A DNA stretch of 64,000 bases from Lathyrus oleraceus (GCF_024323335.1 NC_066584.1:433219408-433283407); one strand, 5' to 3'. Shown: positions 36,041 through 48,563, counted from the stretch's first letter. Notes: a model not told the origin generated them from the letters alone. Program-made: numbers and translations.

Positions 36041-36889
36041 AGAGGGATTGAAACGAACAACTGCGTCTGGCATGATCGTTTGCGCTTTGGATATGACACC
36101 AGGATAATCCCCGGTAGGGATCAGTTGGAGCGTCTTGTTCAGAAGGCAGAAAGCACGGAGAGTCTGAGGACATATGGGGTGTAACCGAGTTGGAACTCGA
36201 TGAGATCGCGGTTTCACATTGCCATTAGGATAGATTTTTCCTTTTGTGCGCAATTACCTCTTTTCAGGAATTGCTTCCTTTGTATTGCTCAATTTGAGCC
36301 ACACTTTTCCAATCCATAAAATGCATATTCAGTCGAATAATTTTGTTTTTGTTTTTCATTACCGCTTTGATTGCAAAAACATCCAAATATTTGTGATAAA
36401 GAATCGTTGCATTTTAAGACATACAGGTCCCTTCCAATGCATGCTTATAAGATTAAAAGCTTGAAATCTTATTCGGAAGGTTGAGTGACCCAAGTGTTGA
36501 AATCTTGACACGCCTGGGGCACGGTTTTATCTAACGATCTCTTTTGCAGGTGTTGTTAGATATTTTCACTCACTTGCAGGTTGTGATGTGGAAGCTTTTG
36601 ACAAAAGATCCCCAAGGAGTCCGATCAGGGACAAGAGATTGAAGGAAGGTGAAAAGACGGCGGAAGGACGTACGACGATCCTGGATATTAATCAAGAAGA
36701 CTCTTCAAAGTCTGAAGATTAGAAAGTCTGTATGAATCTAAGGAGTTCGCTCTCCGTAGAGTACGGAGTAGCCGGGAATACAAGGTGATGAATCAGAAAA
36801 GTCCAGACGAGTCTGGGAGTTCTCAAAATTGGAAAGCTGACAGTGGATTTAGACGGTGAATGTCCTGGTTCGACGAGTCGACGGGTGTT
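36041..36889 (+). other. Ogre 3' UTR, unique part
   Basis: No ORF or repeat recognised. Alternating A/T-rich (36240-36470) and mixed sequence. Confidence 0.55.
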
Positions 36890-37330
36890 CAGTACCCGAC
36901 TTTCCTGGTTTCCCCAAGTAGAGTCGGGATTGTTACCTCCTCAGCAGATTTGAGGTCTGTGTCTTCCCTAGCAGGGTCGGCATGGTTATCCCCCAGCGGG
37001 TTTGAGATCGGTGTTTCCTCAGCAACCGGGCCTGGAGGTTGCTATTTCCCAGTGGAGGTATCTATTGGTATTGGTTTCTCCAAGCAGAGTCGGGATTGTT
37101 ATATCCCCAACAAGTCAGAGATTGTTGGTTTCCCCACAGAGTGCGTTGGTGGTTCTTTCCCCAGCGAAGTCCCCAAGTGGATCGGGTGCAGAGGAGTGTA
37201 TTCCTGGTAAGGGTGGCCTATTTCCCAGCAGCAGTGTTATTCCCCAGCAGGGTGGAGATCGGAGTGTTGTCGAGTTCCTCAACAGAGTGCCTCGAGCTCC
37301 CCAGAAGAGTCCCTTGAGGGGGATACTTTT
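36890..37330 (+). repeat. Degenerate tandem repeat A in 3' UTR
   Basis: About twelve imperfect units of some 30-40 bp built on TCCCCAGCAG-GT followed by a G/T-rich part (GGGATTGTT, GAGATCGG). Open in several frames over short stretches, but with no conserved protein; the apparent ORFs are repeat artefacts. Confidence 0.75.
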
Positions 37331-37789
37331 TATGCATTCATCATATAGATAAGCATAGCATATTGTATAATAAATCGCGTAGCATTTCCATGATTATGGA
37401 GCATTACGTTGAAAAAATCATGCATCATCATTGCAAGCATAGGCTAGTCTCGGACCGTGGTTATTTGTTTGAGAGGTGGTTTCGCCAGAGGGTGAAGATG
37501 TTACTCCAAGGAGTTTGGCATCGCGATTTTGAATTAACAGTGCTCCCCCAGTAGTGCGATATTGGAGGAAGAGTTTCTGTCGGGTGGGGATGGAATGATA
37601 ATCCAAGAAGTTTCGGGGTTCAAAAAGAGAAAAAGAGAAAGAATAATCCCCAGCAAAACGCAAAAGTGTTCATTGGTTAGGGTTGAATAGAGAATAGCCG
37701 GTTCATGGCTTGTTATCCCTAGCATGGGTCGTTGTCACGTGCGCCGTCTCATGTATCACTGTTCCTTTCTGTTGATGCTGACAGGCATG
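37331..37789 (+). other. Ogre 3' UTR between repeat blocks
   Basis: Includes a few further CCCCAG words (about 37545, 37650), otherwise no recognisable feature. Confidence 0.5.
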
Positions 37790-38360
37790 GAAGTTTTCCG
37801 GTGCTCAGACCGAGGTGGGTATTCAGACCAAAGTTCCGATTTTCAGATCGAAGAAGTTTCCATCAATCAGGTTGAAGAACTTGTGGCACTCAGGCCGGTT
37901 TCCGATTTTCAGATCGAAGAAGTTTCCAACAATCAGGTTGAAGTACTTGTGGCATTCAGGCCAAGTTTCCGGTATTCAGACCGAGGTGGTGTTCAGACCA
38001 AAGTGGCGTTCAGGCCAGTCTTCCGGTGCTCAGACCGAGGTGGGTATTCAGACCCAAGTTTCCGATGTTCAGATCGAGGAAGCTTTCGAAGTTCAGATCG
38101 ATGCAGCTTGTGGCATTCAGGCCAATTTTCCGGTATCCGGACCGAAGTGGTGTTCAGACCAAAGCGGCATTCAGGCCAGTTGTTGGGCATTCAGGCCAAT
38201 CTCTCGGTATTCAGACCGATATCAATACTTTCATATTCTGATGTTCAGTATTCAGACTGATGAGCGGCGTTCAGGCCGTGGTTATTCCTGTGTTACCATT
38301 TGTTTTGGTATCCAGGTCAGCATGACTGTTTCGGTATTCAGGCCGACTTTCTCCGTACCA
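37790..38360 (+). repeat. Degenerate tandem repeat B in 3' UTR
   Basis: Around 25 occurrences of a TTCAGACC/TTCAGGCC/TTCAGATC word spaced mostly 15-30 bp, in higher-order units (GGTATTCAGACCGAGGTGG..., GGCATTCAGGCCAGTTTTCC...). Two long overlapping frames (178 and 199 codons) cross it because stops are rare in the unit; they are not taken as genes. Tandem repeats here are typical of Ogre elements. Confidence 0.8.
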
Positions 38361-38525
38361 GACGGGTTCTTCTTTCGAGATTGCTTCTTTGCCGATTCTG
38401 ACAGGCATTGTTGATTATTTTCCCATCAGAGTGCAAATTGTTCGTCTGTTCTTGGTATTCAATCACTCTTCACCCTGATCATCTGAAAGCCGAGGCTATT
38501 CATATCGACAGGTTCACAGTGGATT

Positions 38526-38538
38526 GAATAGGGGCAGC
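38526..38538 (+). promoter_or_regulatory. Ogre polypurine tract
   Basis: GAATAGGGGCAGC directly before the 3' LTR (TGTAACACC). Purine-rich with two pyrimidine breaks. Confidence 0.65.
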
Positions 38539-39858
38539 TGTAACACCTCAAAATTTGCCCTCTTCTCTTGGGACTAGCTTAACATATTGCATTTCATCTT
38601 GTAGGTCATTAGTCATTGCATTTTTGCATATCATGTGGCAACAATGAGCAAGTCATCCTCCTAGGTCTTTCTCAGAAGATGGAAAGGTTAAAAGATTCAA
38701 GCCTGAGGGTTTCATTGAATTGATCACTAGCCATCTGAGGGTTTGTGTTCCAATTTGGGTTTTTTGGTTCTTCAAGGAGATTGGTCATTATCTTGGTTGC
38801 AATGGTACATCACCATCATCATGGTCTTATCATCACCAAGAGGTTTATTATGCCTGATCAGCTTCCTTGGGATTAGGGTTTTGACCTCTGGTCAACCCTA
38901 ATCAGTTGAATTGTGCCAATCAGGGTTTTGCAAGGAGATGAGGTTTTTCATGAGATGGGGATCATCATGTGGTTTCATAGAGCTTGTATAAGCTAGGGTT
39001 TCATCCTGGAGCCATTTCATCAGAAGATTGAGGCTCAAATTCATCTGTGCATAGCCAAGTCATCTATCAACTGAAAAAGTCAACCAAAAGTCAACTGATG
39101 GATTTGGAGGTGGGAAATGGTTAGAGAGGCTTCATTCATGTTCAAACAAGTCTCATTTGACATTTCAAACATCAACAATGAAGAATTTGAGGTCAGATGA
39201 AAAGTTTCCAAAAATAGTAAGTGACCTGTAATTTGAAATTGCCAAAAATGGAAAGGTTTTCTCCTCAAGATTACGTCATCAAAAATGCTTCAACTGAAAT
39301 TTTGTCCAACATGAAAGTTGAATATCTTGCTCTCACCTTTCCAAAAAGTCCAAGAACATGAATTTCTCATGTATGGTTGAAGAGATATGGATCAATCATT
39401 GCCAAGTCAATTTGAATTTCACAAGTGCATAACTTTTGAACCATAAGGCCAATTGAAGTGGTTCTTTTTGCAACATTCTTGTTTTGACATGTACTATCCA
39501 ATTCATGCATCACATATCATGCATTTCCATCACAAAAATTTTGGACTTTTCATTTGAATTTTGGAGGGAAAATCCAAATTCAAAAATTGTGCATAACTTT
39601 CACTTCCAATCATGTGCATTTGGCTTAAAACAGGTTTTGCAAGTGAATTAAGACAGATTTCGTGCACTGTAGCATTGGTCTTCATGCATATAGGGTGAAT
39701 TGACAAATTTGCATAACACTTGGTTTTAGCTAATTCCAATTGCATTGCCTAATTGTGATTAAGAGTTTCATTAGTACAACATATATATAGCATAATCATA
39801 ACAGAAATTGGATTAACACTTCATAATTTCCAGATCTAGATCCATTTGCATCATTCTC

Positions 39859-42800
39859 TTCATTTGGTTCTCTCACTTTTTCATCAAAATTCTCCATAAA
39901 CCTTGCATTGTTCTTGATCAATCCTTGATCCACGAGCATAATTGGACATTTTTAGAAGCAAGATTCATCCATTTTCGAGCTAATTTGGAACTGTTGAAAG
40001 TTACATCCATTAATGGCAATTGAAGATTTGAGCAACATCAAGCACGATTGAGCATCAATTCTCCATCCATTCATTCATAGGAGCATTGGAGATTATCTGT
40101 TTTTGCTTTCCAGGACTTAAAACAACCAATTCCAGTTCTGCATTCTCTTGAAGGTCAGAATTCGACTTTCCTAATTCATAAAATTGTGATGTGCATGTTG
40201 TAGATCGTTCATCCCTGAGTATGCTGAGCTTTGTCTCATTGAATTTCATTAAGAAATGAACAAGATATGCTAGATCTAAGTTTTATGTATGAAACTTCCT
40301 TTGCTTGAATCGTTGCATGTGTGTAGAATTAGAGTAATATAATCCTTGATCCATGATGTATGTTGGAAGATCTATCCAATGGTGTACTTTTTATGAATTT
40401 CTGGACGATTTTGTTCTTGGCCTGGGAAGAACATGATGAACTGTATGAAGGTGCTGATGAACTCGTTCCCAGGCGCGCATAGATCCGTTAGGCTGAGTTT
40501 TTTAGGGTTTGCATGTGTTTGTGTGAATCGTTCCATGTATTGGTCCACGTTGCACTCACCTGGCGTTTTGATTGGAGGCCTCCCCGCGTTGACTACGTTG
40601 ACTAGCCAGGGATTAAATGAAACGGCGCATTTCATCCCTTGGCGCCTAATCCATTTCAAATGATACCACTCTTCGATTCTGGCTTGCCACACTATTTCAA
40701 TTGCATTTCATTTTATTTCATGTATTCCATTCATTCATGAACCATGCTTTCATATGTTTTTTTTATTTTTCATTCACTTAGAAAATTCATAACTCCATTA
40801 ATATTAATCCAAATGGCCTGGGAATTTTTGCATATTGTTCCTCATGATGTCTAGTATTTTATGACTATTTTTCCAGAAATTGTGCACGGTTGGAATTTAA
40901 TTTGGCTTAGGGATTGTTCATATGTGTGCTATCTTGTACCTTGCTTGCCAATTGCTTTGTGAAATGATGAGATTTTATCCAATGCTCTTGAAACTTTGCA
41001 TGCTTAAACTAGACATCCTAATTGACATTTTGGGGTAGAGTTTGCATTTTTAGAATTTTTGGTTGTTGAGATATGCTCATGTTAATGTAGGTGTGACAAT
41101 GTGTGTCACACCTTTGCTTGCTCAATTGGTTAATTTTCTTTGCCATGCCAAACAAATGTCAATTGATGTGATTTTTTGCATGATGCTTTGTCGGGATGTT
41201 AGGATTGATCATGAATTTTTGTGGAATTTTTGGATTCATTTCTGATTTTTTTGGTATTTTTCTTGCTGGATGATCATTTGTGGACTTTTGAATAGTCATG
41301 AACTTCAATGATTTGTGAAATGCTTATGCTTTATCATATGAACTTGAAATTTTGCGCATTGTTTCTAGACACTTTGAAGTTTATTGTGGCTTTGGTTTAA
41401 GGCATTTATCATGTTTGGATTCTGTTTTAGGCTTGTGCTAAGTTGATGCATCTAATTGTGCCCTATTTGAGCTTGTTTGTGCTTACCTTGCCTTATGGAA
41501 TTTGATTACCATGCTTAAACTTGTCCAAATGCCTTGATTTTTGGTGTGTTGATCATGTGATGTGTTCTGTTTAGCCATGATTTTTCTTGAGATTTATTGA
41601 ATCATTTTTGAATTGATGTGGATTTGTTCATTCTGTTGCCTCAATGTGGTTCCAACTTGCATGCCTTGCCATGATTGCTTTGTAAAATGAATTTGGTTGA
41701 TGCTATTGACATGAGACCTTTTGGATTGTGTTATTAATTGATTGAGCTTGATTCATGTCAATTTTCATGTTCTGTTTTGAATTATTTCTCCCTCTTTGAC
41801 CCTAGGCCTTGTCCTAGTGGTTTGTGCTTATGTTTGAGCTTTGTTTTCAGGATGAAAAGCATATGGTCATGAAGGAGATTGATTCACTTGCTTGAGTTGG
41901 ATTATTTGAGCTTTGTTGACTAATCTTGAAGTTGTTTTATAGGTGGCTTTTAGCTCATTTGATTTGAGCTTGTGCATTGCACCTTGATGCATTGCTTGTT
42001 TGACTATTGTTTGACTATGTACAGTTAACTGTTGACTATTGGACTGTCTGTTTGACTTTTTGAGTTGTATACTGACTGAGTTAGATTGTTTTCAGGTACA
42101 TTAGTTGCTTAAGTTCTTTGAACTTGCTTTTTCTGTTGCTTGGTTGCTTAACCATTTGAGGTATAATTCACTGACTTCATGTAGTCTGGAAGACCTGTCC
42201 TGTTACTTGGGCAGGCACCTGTCTGAAGCCCTCCTTAAGAGGCAATGCTTGTGTTTGTTTATCTTTGTGCCAAGCAGGAAAAGACCTTTGATAAGGCAAT
42301 TGGCAGATAAAAGAGATGTGCAATCCATCTCCTGCTATTCAGTTGAGTCATCCCTTTGCTCACACACCTTGTGTTGATGCATTGTGGATATTAACCCAAG
42401 ATCTATGTTGAGTCAGTCATATGTGGATAGAAGAGTTCCTGCTTTCTGAACTCCCACACCTTCTATTTGAGTCAAGCTCTCCCAGGCCAGGGATAAGAGC
42501 TGTGAGGCACACCCCTCACTTCCCATTTCATCTGCTTCACCCTAACTCTCAATGTTAGGGTTAAGAGCTAACTACACCCGATTCCAGTTGGCTTGTGTTT
42601 CACAGCCTAACCTTGTGTGAGCCCACTTTGTTTGTATATAGTGTGTGCTAATTGTGTGTGCTAATTGTGTGTATGTTTGCTTTGCTTTGCCTGTTTAGGA
42701 TAGCTTGCTGCCTGTGCAAGTTAGATAGAAAACTCAACCTAGGACCATTGTGGAATGCATGATAACTATTAGGCTCGAGTCAGTCTCCCTTCTAGTTTGT

Positions 42801-43602
42801 CATTTCCCAGTCTCTGGTTAGGAGAAAGTTTCTCCCCTGTTCAGGGGAACTACGTTGCCCTGATCCTCATATCAGATGGGGTACGTAGGCAGGAGATCGT
42901 ACGGGATCTCTCCGGGCACCCTTTCTCTTTTTTGTGTGTGTGTTTGTTTGACAGTTACTAGGCTCGAGTGCCAGACTCCTTAGTAACCTGTTGTTTGTTG
43001 ATCCTTCTTGTGTGTGTTAGGATATGGACGTAAGACCAGCAATTGGCATTCCGTATCCTATTGTTGTGTGCTTGGAGTCTGATATAAGTCCAGCAATTGG
43101 CATTTGGTTTCCAGTGTGGGTTTGTTTGGTTCGGAGTCTGATGTAAGTCCAGCGATTGGCATTCGGTTTCCATGTTTGCCTGTTGTGCGTGTGTTTTGTT
43201 TCGGCGTGCGTGAGCCGAACTACGGTAGCTTTGATTCTCATTCCAGATGAGATACGTAGGCATAGGATGCGATATCCTAGCGAGCCCTTTCCCCTCTTAT
43301 CCCACCTGTGTTGTTTCCGGTGTGTGTGTGATGTTTGTGAGCAACTTCTGTTTTAGCAACCTTATCCTTTCCTTTTGAGCGTGGATCCCGTCGAGTACGA
43401 CGGATGCGTAGGGGTGCTAATACCTTCCCTTCGCATAACCGACTCCCGATCCCATCTCTCTTTGGTCGCGAGACCATGTCTTTTCCAGGTTTACTTCGAG
43501 CATTTCCTTTCCCTCTTTGGGATAAATAACGCACAGTGGCGGCTCTGTTTGTTTTGTTTTAGCCCGCCGGTTGTTTTTCGCGGATGCGACAATTGGCGAC
43601 TC
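39859..43602 (+). repeat. Tandem unit copy A (3' LTR)
   Basis: 3744 bp, ending in GCGACA-AT-TGGCGACTC. Uninterrupted counterpart of 5738-21759. It carries two copies of the 46-nt module (42847, 43217) and one three-fold tandem repeat (43021-43185). Confidence 0.93.
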
Positions 43603-46600
43603 TTCATTTGGTTCTCTCACTTTTTCATCAAAATTCTCCATAAACCTTGCATTGTTCTTGATCAATCCTTGATCCATGAGCATAATTGGACATTTTTGGA
43701 AGCAAGATTCATCCATTTTCGAGCTAATTTGGAACTGTTGAAAGTTACATCCATTAATGACAATTGAAGATTTGAGCAACATCAAGCACGATTGAGCATT
43801 AATTCTCCATCCATTCATTCACAGGAGCATTGGAGATCATCTGTTTTTGCTTTCCAGGACTTAAAACAACCAATTCCAGTTCTGCATTCTCTTGAAGGTC
43901 AGAATTCGACTTTCCTAATTCATAAAATTGTGATGTGCATGTTGTAGATCGTTCATCCCTGAGTATGCTGAGCTTTGTCTCATTGAATTTCATTAAGAAA
44001 TAAACAAGATATGCTAGATCTAAGTTTTATGTATGAAACTTCCTTTGCTTGAATCGTTGCACGTGTGTAGAATTAGAGTAATATAATCCTTGATCCATGA
44101 TGTACGTTGGAAGATCTATCCAATGGTGTACTTTTTATGAATTTCTGGACGATTTTGTTCTTGGCCTGGGAAGAACATGATGAACTGTATGAAGGTGCTG
44201 ATGAAATCGTTCCCAGGCGCGCATAGATTCGTTAGGCTGAGTTTTTTAGGGTTTGCATGTGTTTGTGTGAATCGTTCCATGTATTGGTCCACGTTGCACT
44301 CACCTGGCGTTTTGATTGGTGGCCTCCCCGCGTTGACTACGTTGACTAGCCAGGGATTAAATGAAACGACGCGTTTCATCCCTTGGCGCCTGATCCATTT
44401 CAAATGATACCACTCTTCGATTCTGGCTTGCCACACTATTTCAATTGCATTTCATTTTATTTCATGTATTCCATTCATTCATGAACCATGCTTTCATATG
44501 TTTTTTTTATTTTTCATTCACTTAGAAAATTCATAACTCCATGAATATTAATCCAAATGGCCTGGGAATTTTTGCATGTTGTTCCTCATGATGTCTAGTA
44601 TTTTATGACTATTTTTCCAGAAATTGTGCACGGTTGGAATTTAATTTGGCTTAGGGATTGTTCATATGTGTGCTATCTTGTACCTTGCTTGCCAATTGCT
44701 TTATGAAATGATGAGATTTTATCCAATGCTCTTGAAACTTTGCATGCTTAAACTAGACATCCTAATTGACATTTTGGTGTAGAGTTTGCATTTTTAGCAT
44801 TTCTGGTTGTTGAGATATGCTCATGTTAATGTAGGTGTGACAATGTGTGTCACACCTTTGCTTGCTCAATTTGTTGATTTTCTTTGCCATGCCAAACAAA
44901 TGTCAATTGATGTGATTTTTTGCATGATGCTTCTTCTGGATGTTAGGATTGATAATGAATGTTTGTGGAATTTTTGGATTCATTTCTGATTTGTTTGGTA
45001 TTTTTCTTGCTGGATGATCATTTGTGGACTTTTGAATAGTCATGAACTTCAATGATTTGTGAAATGCTTATGCTTTATCATATGAACTTGAAATTTTGCA
45101 CATTGTTTCTAGACACTTTGAAGTTTATTGTGGATTTGGTTTGAGGCATTTATCATGTTTGGATTCTGTTTTAGGCTTATGCTAAGTTGATGCATCTAAT
45201 TGTGCCCTATTTGAGCTTGTTTGTGCTTACCTTGCCTTATGGAATTTGATTACCATGCTTAAACTTGTCCAAATGCCTTGATTTTTGGTGTGTTGATCAT
45301 GTGATGTGTTCTGTTTAGCCATGGTTTTTCTTGAGATTTATTGAATCATTTTTGTATTGATGTGGATTTGTTCATTTTGTTGCCTCAATGTGGTTCCAAC
45401 TTGCAAGCCTTGCCATGATTGCTTTGTGAAATGAATTTGGTTGATGCTATTGACATGAGACCTTTTGGATTGTGTTCTTAATTGATTGAGCTTGATTCAT
45501 GTCAATTTTCATGTTCTGTTTTGAATTATTTCTCCCTCTTTGACCCTAGGCCTTGTCCTAGTGGTTTGTGCTTATGTTTGAGCTTTGTTTTCAGGATGAA
45601 AAGCATATGGTCACGAAGGAGATTGATTCACTTGCTTGAGTTGGATTATTTGAGCTTTGTTGACTAATCTTGAAGTTGTTTTGTAGGTGGCTTTTAGCTC
45701 ATTTGATTTGAGCTTGTGCATTGCACCTTGATGCATTGCTTGTTTGACTATTGTTTGACTATGTACAGTTAACTGTTGACTATTGGACTGTCTGTTTGAC
45801 TTTTTGAGTTGTATACTGATTGAGTTAGATTGTTTTCAGGTACATTAGTTGCTTAAGTTCTTTGAACTTGCTTTTGTTGTTGCTTGGTTGCTTAACCAAT
45901 TGAGGTATAATTCACTGACTTCATGTAGTCTGGAAGACCTGTCCTGTTACTTGGGCAGGCACCTGTCTGAAGCCCTCCTTAAGAGGCAATGCTTGTGTTT
46001 GTTTATGTTTGTGCCAAGCAGGAAAAGACCTTTGATAAGGCAATTGGCAGATAAAAGAGATGTGCAATCCATCTCCTGCTATTCAGTTGAGTCATCCCTT
46101 TGCTCACACACCTTGTGTTGATGCATTGTGGATATTAACCCAAGATCTATGTTGAGTCAGTCATATGTGGATAGAAGAGTTCCTGCTTTCTGAACTCCCA
46201 CACCTTCTATTTGAGTCAAGCTCTCCCAGGCCAGGGATAAGAGCTGTGAGGTCTTACCCTCACTTCCCATTTCATCTGCTTCACCCTAACTCTCAATGTT
46301 AGGGTTAAGAGCTAACTACACCCGATTCCAGTTGGCTTGTGTTTCACAGCCTAACCTTGTGTGAGTCCACTTTGTTTGTATATAGTGTGTGCTAATTGTG
46401 TGTATGTTTGCTTTGCTTATGCTGATTAGGATAGCTTGCTGCCTGTGTAAGTTAGATAGAAACCTCAACCTAGGACCATTGCGGATTACATGATAACTAT
46501 TAGGCTCGAGTCAGTCTCCCTTATAGTTTGTCATTTCCCAGTCTCTAGTTAGGAGGAGGTTTCTCCCCTGTTCAGGGGAACTACGTTGCCCTGATCCTCA

Positions 46601-47348
46601 TACCAGGTGAGGTACGTAGGCAGGAGATCGTACGAGATCTCTTCGGGCACCCTTTTTTTCTTTTTGTGTGTGTTTGCTTGACAGTTGCTAGGCTCGAGTG
46701 CCAGACTCCTTAGTAACTTGTTGCTTGGTTAACCCTCTTGTACGATAGGAGATGGATGTAAGCCCAGCGATTGGCATTCCGTATCCTATTGGCGTTTGTT
46801 TGTGTGGAGTCTGACGTAAGTTCAGCGATTGGCAGTTGGTTTCCTGTGTGTGTTTGTTGGTTCGGAGTCTGATGTAAGTCCAACGATTGGCATTCGGTTT
46901 CCATGTTTGCCTGTTTGTGTGTTTGTTTTGACGTCTCAGCGTCTGTGCGTGTGTTTTGTTTCGGCGTGCGTGAGCCGAACTACGGTAACTCTAATTCTCA
47001 TTCCAGATGAGATACGTAGGCATAGGATGTGATGTCCTAGCGAGCCCTTTCCCCTCTTCTCCCACCTGTGTTGTTTCCAGTGTGTGTGTGTGATGTTTGT
47101 GAGCAGTTTTAGCAACCTTATTCTTTCCTTTTGAGCGTGGATCCCGTCGAGTACGACGAATGCATAGGGGTGCTAATACCTTCCCTTCGCATAACCGACT
47201 CCCGATCCCATCTCTCTTTGGTCGCGAGACCATGTCTTTTCCAGGTTTACTTCGAGCGTTTCCTTTCCCTCTTTGGGATAAATAACGCACGGTGGCGGCT
47301 CTGTTTGTTTTTGTTTTAGCCCGCCGGTTGTTTTTCGCGGATGCGACA
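43603..47348 (+). repeat. Tandem unit copy B (3' LTR)
   Basis: 3746 bp, ending at the LTR terminus. It shares copy-B markers with 21760-25506 (GAGGTCTTACCCTCAC at about 46248). Confidence 0.93.
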
Positions 47349-47353
47349 GTTGC
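47349..47353. repeat. Target-site duplication GTTGC (right)
   Basis: Second copy of the Ogre duplication. The chromosome sequence then continues TAGCAACATGG, in the decayed mobile-domain gene. Confidence 0.93.
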
Positions 47354-47610
47354 TAGCAACATGGTCTGCATACATACAAAGTAATAAGGTGTCTAAGGGG
47401 TCTCTTGAAAAAACATTAGGATCGACAACAATAGGTTGGACTTCTAGGGATTTTGGGAGAGCAACGGGTTGATCTCCGGGAGGAGGATTTCGGAGATACT
47501 GGAACTCTGAAAGATGATGCTCCTACATCAAGTGAAGTGACACCAATGTCTAGACGAGAGGGTTTAGTTTTTTTGCCTCTGAACGAAATCATGTTGATCC
47601 ATTCTATCAT
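47354..47610 (-). pseudogene. Decayed plant mobile domain gene, N-terminal part
   Basis: Minus strand, downstream of a possible ATG at 47610 or 47592. One frame reads VDPNVFSRDPLDT near 47400; after a one-base shift the next frame reads LYADHVASN across the Ogre target site. VFPGGP...L-YADHVA is the usual opening of plant mobile domain proteins. An early stop and the frameshift show that it had decayed or was decaying; the Ogre then split it just after ADHV. The remainder is at 2790-4412. Confidence 0.62.
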
Positions 47611-48563
47611 GTCTCAATATTTCTTGGTTATCTGACATTATACCTTTAATAAAACCAATAAAATAATATCATAATCAAATAATTCAAACCCAATGGACAA
47701 AACAGGAAAAATCAAACAACCTATGCATATCAAGAAAATCCAGAAGTTAACTTCCGTACCCTGCAAAACTAGAAAAACACAGAACATAAACAGACAAAGT
47801 CCCCACGCTCTAAACTTGAAAATATTTATATGCATGCATCCGAAATTAATCCATTATGATTTTAGCTACAACCTAATGAACCATAAACAACATATTTAGG
47901 TAATGCATTCATCACAAAAAAAAGAACGAATAAAAATCTTATCAAATTTTGAGAAAGCTTGAAAAATGAGAAACCTAGATTAAATAGAGTGGAGTAGAGG
48001 TTGAGTGATGTCCCGGGCTTGAATGCATTGCAGTAGAAGTAACGAGAAAGCTTGAAAAATGATTTAAAAATGGAGTTTTCTCACAAGTTCTATTTTGAGT
48101 TATAAGTAAACTTTCTAAAATAAAGAAGGAATAAGGAAGGTGTGATGCATTATATAAACCAAACTTGTTCGGACATTAACCTTCATATAAAATATGGACA
48201 TTAACCTCCATAAAATATATGGACATTAGCCTCCGAATTGTTTCAACTATGTTCCTTGATCTGAATTTGAGGCTAAACCTTGGTTGCATTTTTGGTGTAT
48301 TCAGAAGTTAAGTTCCAAATTTTAGAAGCATTATTAATTTTTCACTAGAGTGAGGGATAAACACTAAAGGAACAAAGAGTAATTCCCAACTTTTGTATGC
48401 ACTATTCGCCAATCCGATTGAAAATAGTGATCATAAGATATTAAATTTTAAATGTCTTCATATTTTAGAAAACTTAAGTCCCTAATACGCGGGCCTTTGA
48501 ATTCATTCTCATTTTAGAAGATTTAATTCCCTAATACATGGAGATTTTATCCTGATACTCATG
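47611..48563. other. Upstream flank of the decayed gene
   Basis: A/T-rich, no ORF of note. It contains the 25-bp tandem repeat at 48171-48235. It would hold the promoter of the former mobile-domain gene, but no clear element is recognised. Confidence 0.5.
48171..48235. repeat. 25-bp tandem repeat, 2.6 copies
   Basis: GGACATTAACCT-CAT plus A/T tail, units at 48171, 48196 and a partial one at 48221. Confidence 0.85.

Larger units (their letters stand above)
4418..47348 (+). mobile_element. Giant Ogre-type Ty3/gypsy retrotransposon
   Basis: Complete element: TG...CA-type LTRs (the 5' copy begins TGCAACACC, the 3' copy TGTAACACC), 5-bp target duplication GTTGC, a TGGCGACTC primer site as in Ogre elements (tRNA-Arg), an extra ORF before gag, gag-protease separated from RT by a probable intron, a second RNase H before integrase, and tandem repeats in the 3' UTR. 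All of these are Ogre/Tat hallmarks. It spans 42.9 kb, of which 12.27 kb is a nested Athila element plus its target duplication. Its own length is about 30.7 kb, at the large end for plant LTR elements, mainly because each LTR carries an internal tandem duplication. The coding regions carry premature stops, so this copy is not autonomous as it stands. Confidence 0.95.
38539..47348 (+). mobile_element. Ogre 3' LTR (8.8 kb)
   Basis: Uninterrupted copy: U3 38539-39858, TATA 39782-39790, unit A 39859-43602, unit B 43603-47348, end GCGACA, then TSD GTTGC. Differences from the 5' LTR are few in U3, unit B and the last 1.5 kb of unit A, but more frequent in unit A around 40040-41400, mostly private to this copy. 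Removing one unit would give a roughly 5-kb LTR, a usual Ogre size. Confidence 0.95.

Noticed and set aside
35711..36253. 180-codon minus-strand ORF across the Ogre pol end
   Set aside because: Antisense to pol and the hairpin block; no conserved motif.
37724..38414. Overlapping ORFs of 178 and 199 codons with FRCSDRGG-like and FRPKW-like repeats
   Set aside because: They read through a non-coding tandem repeat whose unit lacks stops; position is the Ogre 3' UTR.
48171..48235. 25-bp repeats as a CRISPR-like array
   Set aside because: Directly adjacent units without spacers, plant nuclear context.
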